Part shown: in pieces, positions 1-8,484 of the stretch
Position numbering within the stretch: the first letter of the stretch is position 1
Layout: each line of letters starts with the position of its first letter
Source of the DNA: Streptococcus suis
GTDB taxonomy: Bacteria; Bacillota; Bacilli; Lactobacillales; Streptococcaceae
DNA: 64,000 bases
NCBI GenBank assembly: GCA_002831545.1
Contig: CP025095.1
Location: 2,232,001 to 2,296,000, forward strand
Reading direction: 5' to 3'
The notes under the pieces: model-generated
What the model was told of the DNA's origin: nothing
The model's database searches: none
Seen by the model: the letters and a program-made list of their open reading frames with translations, nothing else
Program-made: the position numbers and the translations under genes

Positions 1-48
1 GATTGCCTGCAAAGCACACTTACGCAGGGCATGTCTATTATTCTTCAT
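1..48 (-). CDS. nusB: NusB transcription antitermination factor, N-terminal fragment
   Basis: Only the first 16 codons lie in the window; the gene runs off the left edge. The visible peptide begins MKNNRHALRKCALQAI, which resembles the NusB amino-terminal helix (R-x-x-L-R-x-x-A-x-Q-A). NusB binds boxA RNA with S10 in rRNA antitermination. Its ATG lies inside the last codons of the Asp23/Gls24 gene (11-bp overlap), so the two are probably translationally coupled in the order efp, asp23, nusB. The call rests on the short peptide plus gene order. Confidence 0.75.
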   Translation of the reverse strand, partial: MKNNRHALRKCALQAI

Positions 49-430
49 CAAGGAAATCCTCTCCGAATAAATCTTTCAATGCTGGTTTTGGTGTTTTATC
101 AGGAACAATGCCGCTGACATGGATATTAACCGCAACCACTTGAACTTCTGCATAGTTGTAAACTGCTGTCTTGACTGCACGCTGGATGTCCATTGATACA
201 GCAGGAACATTTACACCATATTCTAGATAGACGTAAATATCCGCAGTCACTCGACCTTCCTCATCAGTTTCAAGATAAACACCTTTATTTAACGATGTTT
301 TTGACCAACTGTCTGCTACACGCTTATTTTGAAGGGAATGCACTCCATCAACTTTCGCTGCAGCAATGCCTGTAATTACTTCAAGGACGCGAGGTGCGAT
401 AACAATCTCGCCTTGATATTCTGTTGTCAT
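38..430 (-). CDS. Asp23/Gls24 family envelope stress protein
   Basis: A 130-residue protein with the Asp23/Gls24 (DUF322) fold: an early stretch reading GEIVIAPRVLEVITGIAA, the V-D-G-V-H-S-L turn, and alternating beta strands ending in V-N-I-H-V-S-G-I. It is the short form typical of the copy beside nusB. Family members are membrane-associated or envelope-stress proteins, but the role of this one is not known in detail. The gene follows efp by about 27 bases and overlaps nusB. The ATG is preceded by AAAGGAGAGCC, a good ribosome site. Confidence 0.9.
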   Translation of the reverse strand: MTTEYQGEIVIAPRVLEVITGIAAAKVDGVHSLQNKRVADSWSKTSLNKGVYLETDEEGRVTADIYVYLEYGVNVPAVSMDIQRAVKTAVYNYAEVQVVAVNIHVSGIVPDKTPKPALKDLFGEDFLDEE

Positions 431-457
431 AGGCTCTCCTTTCTTAAGAGGAAACGA

Positions 458-1015
458 TTAAGCACGTGATACGTAAGTTCCTTCAGCTGTGTTGATAACG
501 AGTTTTTGACCTGCTTCGATAAAGTCTGGTACGTTGACTACAAGACCTGTTTCCATCGTAGCTGGTTTACCTGAACCTGTAACAGTCGCACCTTTGATAG
601 ATGGTTGTGTTTCTGCAACGACCAATTCAACAGTTGTTGGTACAGTAACACCGATCACTTCTGTTCCGTAGAACTGGATCTTCACATCAGAATTCTCCAA
701 GATATAGAGCAATTCTTCTTTGATAGTCGCTACTGGAATTTCATACTGATCATAAGTCTCAGTATTCATGAAATAAGCTGTGTCATCCATTTGGTAAAGG
801 TACTGTGCTGGAACTGTTTCGATAATAGCTTGTTCAAATTTTTCATCTGGACGGTAAGTTGTATCGAAGGTTGAACCTGTACGTACATCACGCAATTTCA
901 TACGCATGATGGTGTTTCCTTTACCTGGTTTGTGGTGGCTTGCATCCAAAACTTTAATCAATTTACCTTCAGCTTCGAAGGTCATACCTGCTCTAAGTTT
1001 ACTTGCTTCAATCAT
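458..1015 (-). CDS. efp: Elongation factor P
   Basis: A full-length 185-residue EF-P. It has the KOW-like N-terminal domain ([19 protein letters not shown]), the loop HHKPGKGNT that carries the lysine placed next to the ribosomal peptidyl transferase centre (around residue 32), then two OB domains ending in the conserved [12 protein letters not shown] region. It relieves stalling at polyproline stretches in the cytosol. It heads the efp-asp23-nusB unit, about 60 bases downstream of the Xaa-Pro peptidase. The start is fixed by the conserved N-terminus and GAAGAGGTATTC upstream. Confidence 0.97.
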   Translation of the reverse strand: MIEASKLRAGMTFEAEGKLIKVLDASHHKPGKGNTIMRMKLRDVRTGSTFDTTYRPDEKFEQAIIETVPAQYLYQMDDTAYFMNTETYDQYEIPVATIKEELLYILENSDVKIQFYGTEVIGVTVPTTVELVVAETQPSIKGATVTGSGKPATMETGLVVNVPDFIEAGQKLVINTAEGTYVSRA

Positions 1016-1078
1016 TGTATTGAATACCTCTTCAAATTTTATTTATTCGTTTTATTCTACCACAAACTGTCAAATTTC

Positions 1079-2140
1079 TCAAATGACAATCAATTCCTTG
1101 GGTGCTAATGTCAAGACTTCACAACCGTTTTCCGTAATCAATAGGTCATCTTCGATACGGACACCATATTTGTCATCCAAATAGATACCAGGCTCATCCG
1201 TCAAGACCATACCTGCCTTGATAGTCTCGTCAGATTTTCCAAAATACGGATATTCATGAATATCCAAGCCGATACCGTGACCGATGCCGTGTGTAAAGTT
1301 GGCTCCGTAACCCGCCGCATTGATAATCTCACGAGGAATAGCGTCAAACTCGCGGTAGGTGACGCCTTCTTTGGCCTGCTCAATTAAAGCCTTATTGGCA
1401 CGCAAGACCACATCGTAAATCTCACGCTCTTGATCTGTCACATAACCGATATGGATGGTCCGTGTCATATCGCTGACATAATGCTGGTAATAGCAACCAA
1501 AGTCAAGTGTCAAGGTCTCACCAGCTTGGATAACCTTTTCAGACGCTCTTCCATGAGGCATAGCAGAGCGGTAGCCAGATGCCACGATGAACTCAAATGA
1601 TGCCCCTTCTGCACCGAGTTGACGCATGCGGTGGTCAAGGAAATGATTGACGTCCATCTCAGTCGTCTGACCTGGCTTGATAAAGTCAAGAACATCAATA
1701 AAAGCCTGATCTGAAATCTGACACGCACGGCGAATGGTTGCAATTTCTTTCTCATCCTTAATCATGCGCAAGTCTTCGATAAAGTTGGACATGGCAACTA
1801 GTTGATAACCCTCAAAAATGCTGGTCAGACTTTGATAGAAACCATAGGTCACCTGGCTATCAAAACCAATGGTTTCAAGCCCATCTTCCTTAATCACCTT
1901 TGCAATCTCTTCAAGGGCAAAACGGCTCTCGATAATATCAAAACCTTTTACTGATGCCTTAGCTATCAAGGTATAACGCGAATCAGTTACAAACAAGCGA
2001 CGCTTGCCACTAATGAAGACAGTCGCCTCAGTTCCCCAAAAACCAGTTAGGTAGTAAATATTGTTTTGACCAGTCACCAAGATTCCATCAACAGTTGATT
2101 GAGTTAATTTTGCTTCAAATTTCCCAAGTCTTTTTTGCAT
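1079..2140 (-). CDS. M24 family Xaa-Pro peptidase (aminopeptidase P/prolidase type)
   Basis: A 353-residue pita-bread metallopeptidase. The N-terminal creatinase-like domain (residues about 1-125) is followed by the M24 catalytic domain with the metal ligands visible: DFGCYYQHYVSDMTRT (two Asp), HGIGHGIGLDIHEYP (His), DEPGIY (Glu) and GVRIEDDL (Glu). It would hydrolyse Xaa-Pro bonds of peptides in the cytosol, complementing EF-P-dependent handling of proline only by proximity. Whether it acts as an aminopeptidase or a dipeptidase cannot be told from sequence. ATG is preceded by GGAGGAACAGA. Confidence 0.93.
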   Translation of the reverse strand: MQKRLGKFEAKLTQSTVDGILVTGQNNIYYLTGFWGTEATVFISGKRRLFVTDSRYTLIAKASVKGFDIIESRFALEEIAKVIKEDGLETIGFDSQVTYGFYQSLTSIFEGYQLVAMSNFIEDLRMIKDEKEIATIRRACQISDQAFIDVLDFIKPGQTTEMDVNHFLDHRMRQLGAEGASFEFIVASGYRSAMPHGRASEKVIQAGETLTLDFGCYYQHYVSDMTRTIHIGYVTDQEREIYDVVLRANKALIEQAKEGVTYREFDAIPREIINAAGYGANFTHGIGHGIGLDIHEYPYFGKSDETIKAGMVLTDEPGIYLDDKYGVRIEDDLLITENGCEVLTLAPKELIVI

Positions 2141-2205
2141 TCTGTTCCTCCAATGATTTTTAAACTATTATAGCAGAAATACTAGGATTTACCAATTATT
2201 TTCAG

Positions 2206-2235
2206 CAGACAAAAAAGCCGCTAGAGCGACTTTTC
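2206..2235 (-). terminator. Rho-independent terminator after the DUF1266-like gene
   Basis: On the minus strand a stem AAGTCGCT/AGCGGCTT is followed by a run of six T. It sits 24 bases after the stop of the 448-residue gene. The same 30 bases occur again at 3681-3710. Confidence 0.8.
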
Positions 2236-2258
2236 AAAACAGCATTAAGAGTTTCTTC

Positions 2259-3605
2259 TCATTTCCCTTTAAATTCACGAATCCGTTGAGGAATACCCTC
2301 TAAAAATTGATTCATTTTTTGTTGCCATTCATTTTCAAGAGCTTTCCTTTCTTGAGAATCTAGGTCGTCAATAACCTTACTATTTAGGCCGATTTCGCTT
2401 AAAACTGGACTGACATTAGAGATTGTCTTTTTGCCAAAATGAATTTTACTTTCTTCCATCCATAAATTAAGTGAGGAGCTTAACTCAACTTGTTCCCAAG
2501 GGATTCTGACAAGTGCTGGTTTGCCGAATAATTTCTTCTTAAAGGTGTAGACAGCTTCCTCTGTAAAGATAAGATTTAAACTTAGAGTTCCTTCAAACAT
2601 GGCAAAAATATGTTCTTCATGCAACTCCTTGTAGCTTGGATAATGATACCAAAATACTCTAGCCGAATAAAGGCTTGCATACTCCTTTGGTAAAAGAATT
2701 GTATCTTGTTCTTGCAAGTTTTTTTCTGCAATCATCCATTCAAGATTATTCTCAATAAGGGGAGTCCAAAAAACGTAATCTGCAAGTTCGCTCAGGTACT
2801 GATAGCGTTCATAATCGATAAAAGTTGGGTCTATAGAGGTTCCTTCTAGGGAAGCAAGCAAATCATTTGAAGGCACAGTAAGTCCCGGAATCTCACCCTT
2901 ATAATCCACACGATCTTGCCTTGATTTTAACTCTTTAACAATTTCTTCAGGTAAGAAGTTTTCTAACAAGGCTGTCAAGTTGGCTAACTCATGATTTGCC
3001 CAAAAAGTACCATAAGAAAAGACATTCGTCGGTGCAATACAAAAAGAATAAACATCTACCACATATTCCTCAACGCTTGTAATCGTTTCTGAGCTAGGAA
3101 CATACTGAAGTAATTTTCCCATTACACAAGATGCTAGGTATTGTTCCCAAGTCTGATAACTATTTTTGATACGCTCTGTTTGCTTGGTAAACAGTTCCTC
3201 AAATTCTTCTTTAGTAATCAAGCGAGTAGCATACGATTTCGTCAAGACATCAATTATACGGCAGTCGTCAAAGCCTTTGATTAGTTGAGAACCTGTTAAT
3301 GAATTTAAAGAAAGGTAAAAGTCTTTTACATCAGGAGTGCCTATTCCATCAATAAATGAAGAAACATCTTCTAAAGCATGATAACGACCATCTTCCAGTT
3401 TATCAATTTCTTCTTTTAAACTTGAATAATCTGTAATTCCATAGTTTGTTTCTAACATGGTTCGCAACAGGCCTCTGGTCATCATATTGACACCTGGCAT
3501 GACGACACTCATTAGTTCTTTTTCGATAAATTGTCTATTGACTGAATTGGCAAAAACTGAACTGTATCTGTATGGACTGCACAATAAAACGTATTCCGAT
3601 TGCAT
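2259..3605 (-). CDS. Uncharacterised DUF1266-like protein
   Basis: A 448-residue soluble protein with no signal peptide or membrane segment. The part around residues 55-180 resembles DUF1266 proteins: GITDYSSLKEEI, a short DVSSF stretch, and a helix pair ending in YQTWEQYLASCVMGKLL. Residues about 340-430 (HIFAMFEGTLSLNLIFTEEA onward, then KIHFGKKTISNV) look like a small beta-rich PH-like domain. DUF1266 has no established enzymatic role; these proteins often travel in accessory regions. It has its own terminator and lies in a block inserted between the peptidase and uvrA. Function unknown; the domain call is from pattern recall. Confidence 0.6.
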   Translation of the reverse strand: MQSEYVLLCSPYRYSSVFANSVNRQFIEKELMSVVMPGVNMMTRGLLRTMLETNYGITDYSSLKEEIDKLEDGRYHALEDVSSFIDGIGTPDVKDFYLSLNSLTGSQLIKGFDDCRIIDVLTKSYATRLITKEEFEELFTKQTERIKNSYQTWEQYLASCVMGKLLQYVPSSETITSVEEYVVDVYSFCIAPTNVFSYGTFWANHELANLTALLENFLPEEIVKELKSRQDRVDYKGEIPGLTVPSNDLLASLEGTSIDPTFIDYERYQYLSELADYVFWTPLIENNLEWMIAEKNLQEQDTILLPKEYASLYSARVFWYHYPSYKELHEEHIFAMFEGTLSLNLIFTEEAVYTFKKKLFGKPALVRIPWEQVELSSSLNLWMEESKIHFGKKTISNVSPVLSEIGLNSKVIDDLDSQERKALENEWQQKMNQFLEGIPQRIREFKGK

Positions 3606-3680
3606 GGAGGTCTCCTTGTTAAGTAACTTATTTTTTATATTATATCTGATTTGTACTAGCTTATCAAGCGTAGAAAAAAT

Positions 3681-3710
3681 CAGACAAAAAAGCCGCTAGA
3701 GCGACTTTTC
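3681..3710 (-). terminator. Terminator downstream of the small lipoprotein
   Basis: It is an identical 30-base copy of the terminator at 2206-2235 and lies 26 bases past the stop of the 115-residue lipoprotein gene on the minus strand. Confidence 0.8.
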
Positions 3711-3736
3711 TGACAAATGGAACAGAGTATTTACGT

Positions 3737-4084
3737 TTATTCTTTGGTAAACTCTGCATTTGCTAAAGTTGAATCAAGAGTGTCTAACGTTAGGACCCCA
3801 TCAACAATTTCATAATCCACGGTCGAATTATCATTTTCTGCTGTTAGCGTTTTTCTTTCTTGATCAACAGTCAGTCCCTGTTCCTCAGATTGAGTTTGAC
3901 CATCTTCCCCTTTTTCTTCAAACGTAAGGGTCCCAGTATTATTTTCAATTTTGATAATTACCGTGTAAGTAGTGCCGTCTTTTTCCCTTGAATAGGTATA
4001 GGTCCCGTTATCATTTTTAGCTCCGCAAGCAACTAAGAAAAATACGGTGACGCTCGTTAAAATAAGGGTTAATAATTTTTTCAT
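3737..4084 (-). CDS. Small lipoprotein of unknown function
   Basis: A 115-residue protein with a clear lipoprotein signal: MKKLLTLILTSVTVFFLVAC, lipobox L-V-A-C, Cys20 as the lipidation site. The mature part is acidic and beta-rich (TYTYSREKDGTTYTVIIKIE; later TLDTLDSTLANAEFTKE) and resembles small secreted proteins that form one beta-barrel or sandwich. It would be anchored to the outer face of the membrane. It follows the larger lipoprotein gene by 12 bases, so the two are probably one transcript ending at 3681-3710. Function is not known. Confidence 0.8.
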   Translation of the reverse strand: MKKLLTLILTSVTVFFLVACGAKNDNGTYTYSREKDGTTYTVIIKIENNTGTLTFEEKGEDGQTQSEEQGLTVDQERKTLTAENDNSTVDYEIVDGVLTLDTLDSTLANAEFTKE

Positions 4085-4096
4085 CCTACTCTCCTT

Positions 4097-5185
4097 TTAA
4101 CCTACAGAGTAACTAATGTAATCAATGAGTTCAGGTATAACTTTTATTTCTTTGGCTTCGTGTTCATTTTCGAGTTGATAAACCTTATCTCCCGTATAAA
4201 CATAGTAAGAGTTAGATATCCCATCGAATATCGCAAACTTGATATTTTTAATTTCCTTATTATCAGAAGTATAATAGCCAGTCAGACTACTACCATCAAC
4301 AACTTTTATTTTTTCTAACGTTTTTTTCTGAGTCGTATGACGCAATCTGAGTGCCTGTAGAAACTCATTTACTGTATTGTACTGATAGGTCACTTCAGAT
4401 GCCATCCCCAATTCTTTGTAATGTTCCGCTGAATATTGGCTAATCTGTTCTGTACTGTACTTCAATGATGTTGGTCTTGTTGTTTGTTTTTCAAGGTCAA
4501 TGACAGTTGCTTTGTCGGTATAAGCAGATAAGTAAAAGGTAGCCTGTACTTTACCGTCTTTTACAACAATTTCATCATTATCTGTTACACCAAGATAGTT
4601 TGTTGGTGTATCACTGCCATAAAAGCCATACATTGGCAGTAATTCTCCATCTTCTCCAAGAAAACCTTGAGTTAGGCTAGGACCTTCTGAAAGCAACAGT
4701 TGTCCATATTCTAGTTCGAACTTACCTTGATGAAGTTCCCCAACCTTTAGTTTAGCATTCATTTGATTGTCTTTTGTGACATACAAATGCCCTATTTGAC
4801 TTCCAGGAACATCTCGCTCTAGATACAATTCATAGCTACCATCTTCGTTGATTGCAAAATCAATCTTATAAAATACGGTCAAATTATCATCGGGAGCATG
4901 ACTTGTTTCAGCTGACGGAATGTCAACTATTCCTGAATAAAATCCTACATAGTCTTTTACAGCTTGCTTTGCTTCAGCATCAATTTCAGTATGTTCATCT
5001 ACACGAGGAAAATCATCTGGGCTGCTGACTACTTTCTCACTCTTCGTTGTACTTGAGCTTTCCGTCACCTTTTGTGTACTACTAGAAGTTTCTTGGTTCA
5101 CTTGACTAGTCTGTTCCGTCTGACTACAAGCTACTAGACTTAACGTTGATATTGCTACCAACAATTTTAAAAGATTCTTTTTCAT
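4097..5185 (-). CDS. Lipoprotein of unknown function with Ser/Thr-rich linker
   Basis: I place the start at MKKNLLKLLVAISTLSLVAC (362 residues), because an upstream in-frame ATG would put 14 non-signal residues before the lipid signal, and the chosen ATG has GGAGAAC just before it. The lipobox is L-V-A-C with Cys20. A low-complexity linker (SSSTQKVTESSSTTKSEKVV) precedes a globular domain with repeated short beta motifs such as DYVGFYSG, AINEDGSYELYLERD, MYGFYGSD and GYYTSDNKEIKNIKFAIF. The pattern suggests an extracellular ligand-binding or scaffolding role, but I do not recognise the family. It forms a pair with the small lipoprotein at 3737. Confidence 0.8.
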   Translation of the reverse strand: MKKNLLKLLVAISTLSLVACSQTEQTSQVNQETSSSTQKVTESSSTTKSEKVVSSPDDFPRVDEHTEIDAEAKQAVKDYVGFYSGIVDIPSAETSHAPDDNLTVFYKIDFAINEDGSYELYLERDVPGSQIGHLYVTKDNQMNAKLKVGELHQGKFELEYGQLLLSEGPSLTQGFLGEDGELLPMYGFYGSDTPTNYLGVTDNDEIVVKDGKVQATFYLSAYTDKATVIDLEKQTTRPTSLKYSTEQISQYSAEHYKELGMASEVTYQYNTVNEFLQALRLRHTTQKKTLEKIKVVDGSSLTGYYTSDNKEIKNIKFAIFDGISNSYYVYTGDKVYQLENEHEAKEIKVIPELIDYISYSVG

Positions 5186-5242
5186 ATGTTCTCCTATAGT
5201 ATAATACCATCCATGCAATTTCGACAATTTTTCTCAGTTCCT

Positions 5243-8143
5243 TTACGGTTTCGGCTCAACCAATTCCAGCATGGCCACGGTCACACCCTGGTTGAAGGTG
5301 GTCTCGATAGCCTTGTCGTTGAGTCCGATACCTACTGCCACCTGGAGGTTGTCCAGGTTTTTCATCATGACGGCCTTGTGGCCAGCGGAGTTCATCCACT
5401 CAGTGAAGAGGTTGTTGGCGATGCGGCTCTCGTTGATGGCGCTGTATGCGCTGAGTGATGAGCCCATCTGGAGTGCGTTTTCACCACGCCAGCCTTGTCG
5501 AGCTGTCTGCTCTGCTGTGTAGATGGTGGTCCACTTAGAGCCGTCTGGGCGCTTGTGAGCACCATCCGCTGTCCCTTGGTAGCGAAGACTACCGTGGTCC
5601 GCCATTTCGTTGGCACGAGCAGTCGCCGCGTTTTGAGCGTCTGAGTCCTGACCTGCGTATGTTACAGCCGATAGGCCTTCTGCCGCACGGGCTGCGTTAA
5701 GCAGGCTGACGAACTCAGCGTTGAGCTTGTCGAGGTTGATGAGCTGCTCCACCTTCTCAAGGGTGTCCTTGGTTGCGCCAGTTCGGATGGTCGTGCCAGG
5801 CACGGTTCCTTTCTTAGCGATGAAGGCGTCCTGCTGCTCCTCGGTGAGGCTCATGAACTCATCCAGCGTTAGCGTCTTCTTGTCGAGCAGGTTGGTGCTT
5901 GCAGGTTTAGTTCCGACCACAAGGACCTCATTGACTGGTGCAGTCTCGGAGATAACCTCGCGGGTTTCGCTTACTTGACCAGTACGGTTATTGGTGACCC
6001 GTGTGATACGGACCTTACGCTCCCCGTTTACTCCCTGAACTTTGATTTTTGTTTCACCTTCTGGGAGATTCGGATCTTCTTCTTTGATTGAAGTATAGGC
6101 AAGCACCTCCGTTTCTGTCAGAACTTGACTCGTCTCTTCTTTCTTGATACCAACTTCTACTATACGCTTAATTGGCTGAATAACCTCTGGTTGACCCACC
6201 ATTTCAGAGGCAACCTTGACGCCGTCCACATAGGTATCCTTATAGGTCTGTGTTTGCTGACCATCTACTCCTGCTACCAACTCACGACTTTCACCTTCAA
6301 ATAAGCTATCCACCTGACGAGTTTCTGTAGTAAATGGAATGACACTTGTTTCTTGGCGAGTTTGATAACGAACAACAGCCTTTGTACCGACTTCAATAAT
6401 CTCATTTATCGGTTCGACACGCTCTTCTTTTACTAGTTCGCGCGCCGTTTCATTGCCGTCTGTCTTAGTAATGCGGTAGGTTTGGGTTAGTGTTCCCTTT
6501 CTTCCTTTTGTAAGTGTACGAGTTTGACCTTTTTCCAAGTCTGGATTCTGACGAGTTTCAACAGTGTAGTCAAGCTCTGTTACCTTGGTTTCCTCTGTTG
6601 TTTCAACAACAGACTTTGGCTTAGTACCGTATTCAATGACTTGCGTAACTGGTTGAGCAATAACTTCCGTGCTGACCACTTCTTCACTAATGACTGCACC
6701 TGTAGAATCATAGACTTTCTTTGTAAGGGTCTTGGTTTGTCCATTAACTCCTGCTACCAGTACACGTTCGGAACCTACTTCCAGATCAGCATTGGCACGA
6801 CGCTCTGTAGCAAATGAAATAGTCGTCAAGCTCTCGACAAGCTCTTCTCGATTTTTAGAAACCTCATCATTATAGGCGATTACTTCTGTAACAGGTTCAA
6901 TTGTTTCAGTCGCAACGATCTCACGAGCGGTCTCTACATTATTGGTATAGGTTACTTTAGTGGTGACTATTTCCTTTCCATCCACACCTTGTGTAAGAAC
7001 CTTGCTTTCTCCAGCTTGCAAACTTGTATCTTTCACATAGCTAGTTCCATACTTGATGACCGTAACCTGTTTCTCTACATCTGTTCGAACTGTATCAACA
7101 GGTCGATCTGGTTCTGCTGGATTAGTTGGAAGTTCTGGACTAACAGGTTTCTCTTCACCAGGTGTAACAGTCGTTTCCGTTTCCCCTGGTACAGCTGGTT
7201 TTTCCACCGACGCAGGTATTTCTGGTTGGACTGGTTTCTCCGTTTCTGAAATAACCTTGTCTTCTGTACCGATAACCTGACCACCTCCTGTTTCTTCAAC
7301 AGGTTTCTCCGCTGGCTTACTTTCTGCTGGAACTTCTTCAACCTTGTCTTCAGATGGTTTCTGTTCTGCCGAAGCGTCTGTTACCTTATCCTCTGACGGA
7401 GTTGATTCTGCTGGGCTGTCTGTTACCTTGTCCTCTGACGGAATTGATTCTGTTGGGATGTCTGATTTGTTCTCATCTGCTGGTTGGGTTGGTTGGACAA
7501 GTAGATTCTCATTTTCTTCTGCCTTATCTATTGAACCCATAGGCAGTGCTGAACTTGTCTCTCTGCTCTGCTTTTTCCCTTCCAAATAACCTACAAACTC
7601 ATAACCTGCAATTGAAATCTTTCCATCTGGGAGTGCCGCCCCTACTGTCAAGGTTTGAGCTTGACCATACTGAGCCAGCTGGGCAACCGTCACGGCAGAT
7701 ACAGAAGTAAAGACTAGACTTCCTCCTACCAAGGTCAAGGTCATTGCTGAGCGAACCATCCGTTGATTTTTCCGACCAACAGTTACACCAACCAGTAGCA
7801 AGCCTGCCCCAATAGCTCCAGCTAATACACCTGTGCTTTCTCCTGTCTGTGGCAAAATTGAAGACCCTACTTTTCTATACACAAGATAGTAGTTCACATC
7901 TTCTGTCACCTGAGCTGGAAGCTCTGTAAAAATCGCCTTTTTCTCTGCCTCAGTCAATTCCTCAGTCGTTACATAATCATAACGAACCTCTGCCGTCTTA
8001 GTCTGTGCATGAACCGATAAACTTGTTAGTAAACCCACTCCTAATAGAGCAGATGCGGCTCCTAAGCCTGTAAATTTACGAATCCCATATCGTAAACGCT
8101 GATTCTTTTCTTCTTGGATGCGCTGAGTTCTACTATAAACCAT
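5243..8143 (-). CDS. Surface protein: YSIRK signal, N-terminal LPXTG plus two TM segments, five G5 domains, C-terminal CAP domain
   Basis: I choose the ATG giving MVYSRTQRIQEEKNQRLRYG (966 residues); the more upstream start would precede a proper YSIRK-like signal. Order: signal residues 1-47; LPQTG at 97-101 followed at once by a hydrophobic stretch (105-122), basic residues RKNQR and a second hydrophobic stretch (133-152); acidic Pro/Ser linker with repeats of PSEDKVTD; about five G5 modules between residues 370 and 790 (each with a V-x-G-V/R-x-G-x motif and ending in P-x-x-x-V/I-I-x-x-G-T-K); and a CAP/SCP domain (about 810-966; LLNAARAAEGL, GENAL, WMNSAGHKAVMM). The N-terminal LPXTG plus G5 layout is that of streptococcal IgA1/Zmp metalloproteases, but the peptidase is replaced by CAP. 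It should be wall- or membrane-bound. Its start lies opposite a divergent small gene at 8282. Confidence 0.88.
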   Translation of the reverse strand: MVYSRTQRIQEEKNQRLRYGIRKFTGLGAASALLGVGLLTSLSVHAQTKTAEVRYDYVTTEELTEAEKKAIFTELPAQVTEDVNYYLVYRKVGSSILPQTGESTGVLAGAIGAGLLLVGVTVGRKNQRMVRSAMTLTLVGGSLVFTSVSAVTVAQLAQYGQAQTLTVGAALPDGKISIAGYEFVGYLEGKKQSRETSSALPMGSIDKAEENENLLVQPTQPADENKSDIPTESIPSEDKVTDSPAESTPSEDKVTDASAEQKPSEDKVEEVPAESKPAEKPVEETGGGQVIGTEDKVISETEKPVQPEIPASVEKPAVPGETETTVTPGEEKPVSPELPTNPAEPDRPVDTVRTDVEKQVTVIKYGTSYVKDTSLQAGESKVLTQGVDGKEIVTTKVTYTNNVETAREIVATETIEPVTEVIAYNDEVSKNREELVESLTTISFATERRANADLEVGSERVLVAGVNGQTKTLTKKVYDSTGAVISEEVVSTEVIAQPVTQVIEYGTKPKSVVETTEETKVTELDYTVETRQNPDLEKGQTRTLTKGRKGTLTQTYRITKTDGNETARELVKEERVEPINEIIEVGTKAVVRYQTRQETSVIPFTTETRQVDSLFEGESRELVAGVDGQQTQTYKDTYVDGVKVASEMVGQPEVIQPIKRIVEVGIKKEETSQVLTETEVLAYTSIKEEDPNLPEGETKIKVQGVNGERKVRITRVTNNRTGQVSETREVISETAPVNEVLVVGTKPASTNLLDKKTLTLDEFMSLTEEQQDAFIAKKGTVPGTTIRTGATKDTLEKVEQLINLDKLNAEFVSLLNAARAAEGLSAVTYAGQDSDAQNAATARANEMADHGSLRYQGTADGAHKRPDGSKWTTIYTAEQTARQGWRGENALQMGSSLSAYSAINESRIANNLFTEWMNSAGHKAVMMKNLDNLQVAVGIGLNDKAIETTFNQGVTVAMLELVEPKP

Positions 8144-8281
8144 ATAATTCTCCCTTTTATGAAATAGTCTTCCAAAATATTTTACTATACACTCTTTATT
8201 TTTGCAATACATTTAGTAATACAATTTGTAATATTTAATATTCATTTATTTCGCTATACACTTGTAACAAGGAGCAAATAA

Positions 8282-8455
8282 ATGGCATTTAAATTAAAAT
8301 CAGATAAAAAAGAAACAGAAATCAAAACCATTCGATTTCCGTCAGAGTTGGTAGATAGAATTGAGGAAGCAATCGTCAAAAAAGATGTCAGTTTCTCAAG
8401 CTTTGTCATTCAGGCTTGTGACTATGCCTTGAATAATATGGATAAAGAACAGTAA
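8282..8455 (+). CDS. Small ribbon-helix-helix-like protein
   Basis: A 57-residue ORF below common length cut-offs. It starts MAFKLKSDKKETEIKTIRFP and contains the strand-helix-helix layout of MetJ/Arc DNA-binding proteins: an IKTIRFPSELVDRIEEAI segment followed by the helix VSFSSFVIQACDYALNN. AAGGAG lies seven bases before the ATG and a bidirectional terminator begins at the stop codon. It probably binds DNA or acts as a small transcription regulator; it is divergent from the surface protein gene, which would be a natural target. No partner toxin is visible. Confidence 0.75.
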   Translation: MAFKLKSDKKETEIKTIRFPSELVDRIEEAIVKKDVSFSSFVIQACDYALNNMDKEQ

Positions 8456-8478
8456 AAAAGAGCCGATGGCTCTTTTTT
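8454..8478. terminator. Bidirectional terminator between the small RHH gene and uvrA
   Basis: AAAAAAGAGCC-GAT-GGCTCTTTTTT is an almost perfect stem with A and T tracts on both sides, serving the converging genes. Confidence 0.9.
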
Positions 8479-8484
8479 ACTTGC

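Noticed and set aside
7344..7589. Plus-strand frame with repeated serine-rich motifs
   Set aside because: It is the reverse of the PSEDKVTD repeats of the surface protein; shadow only.
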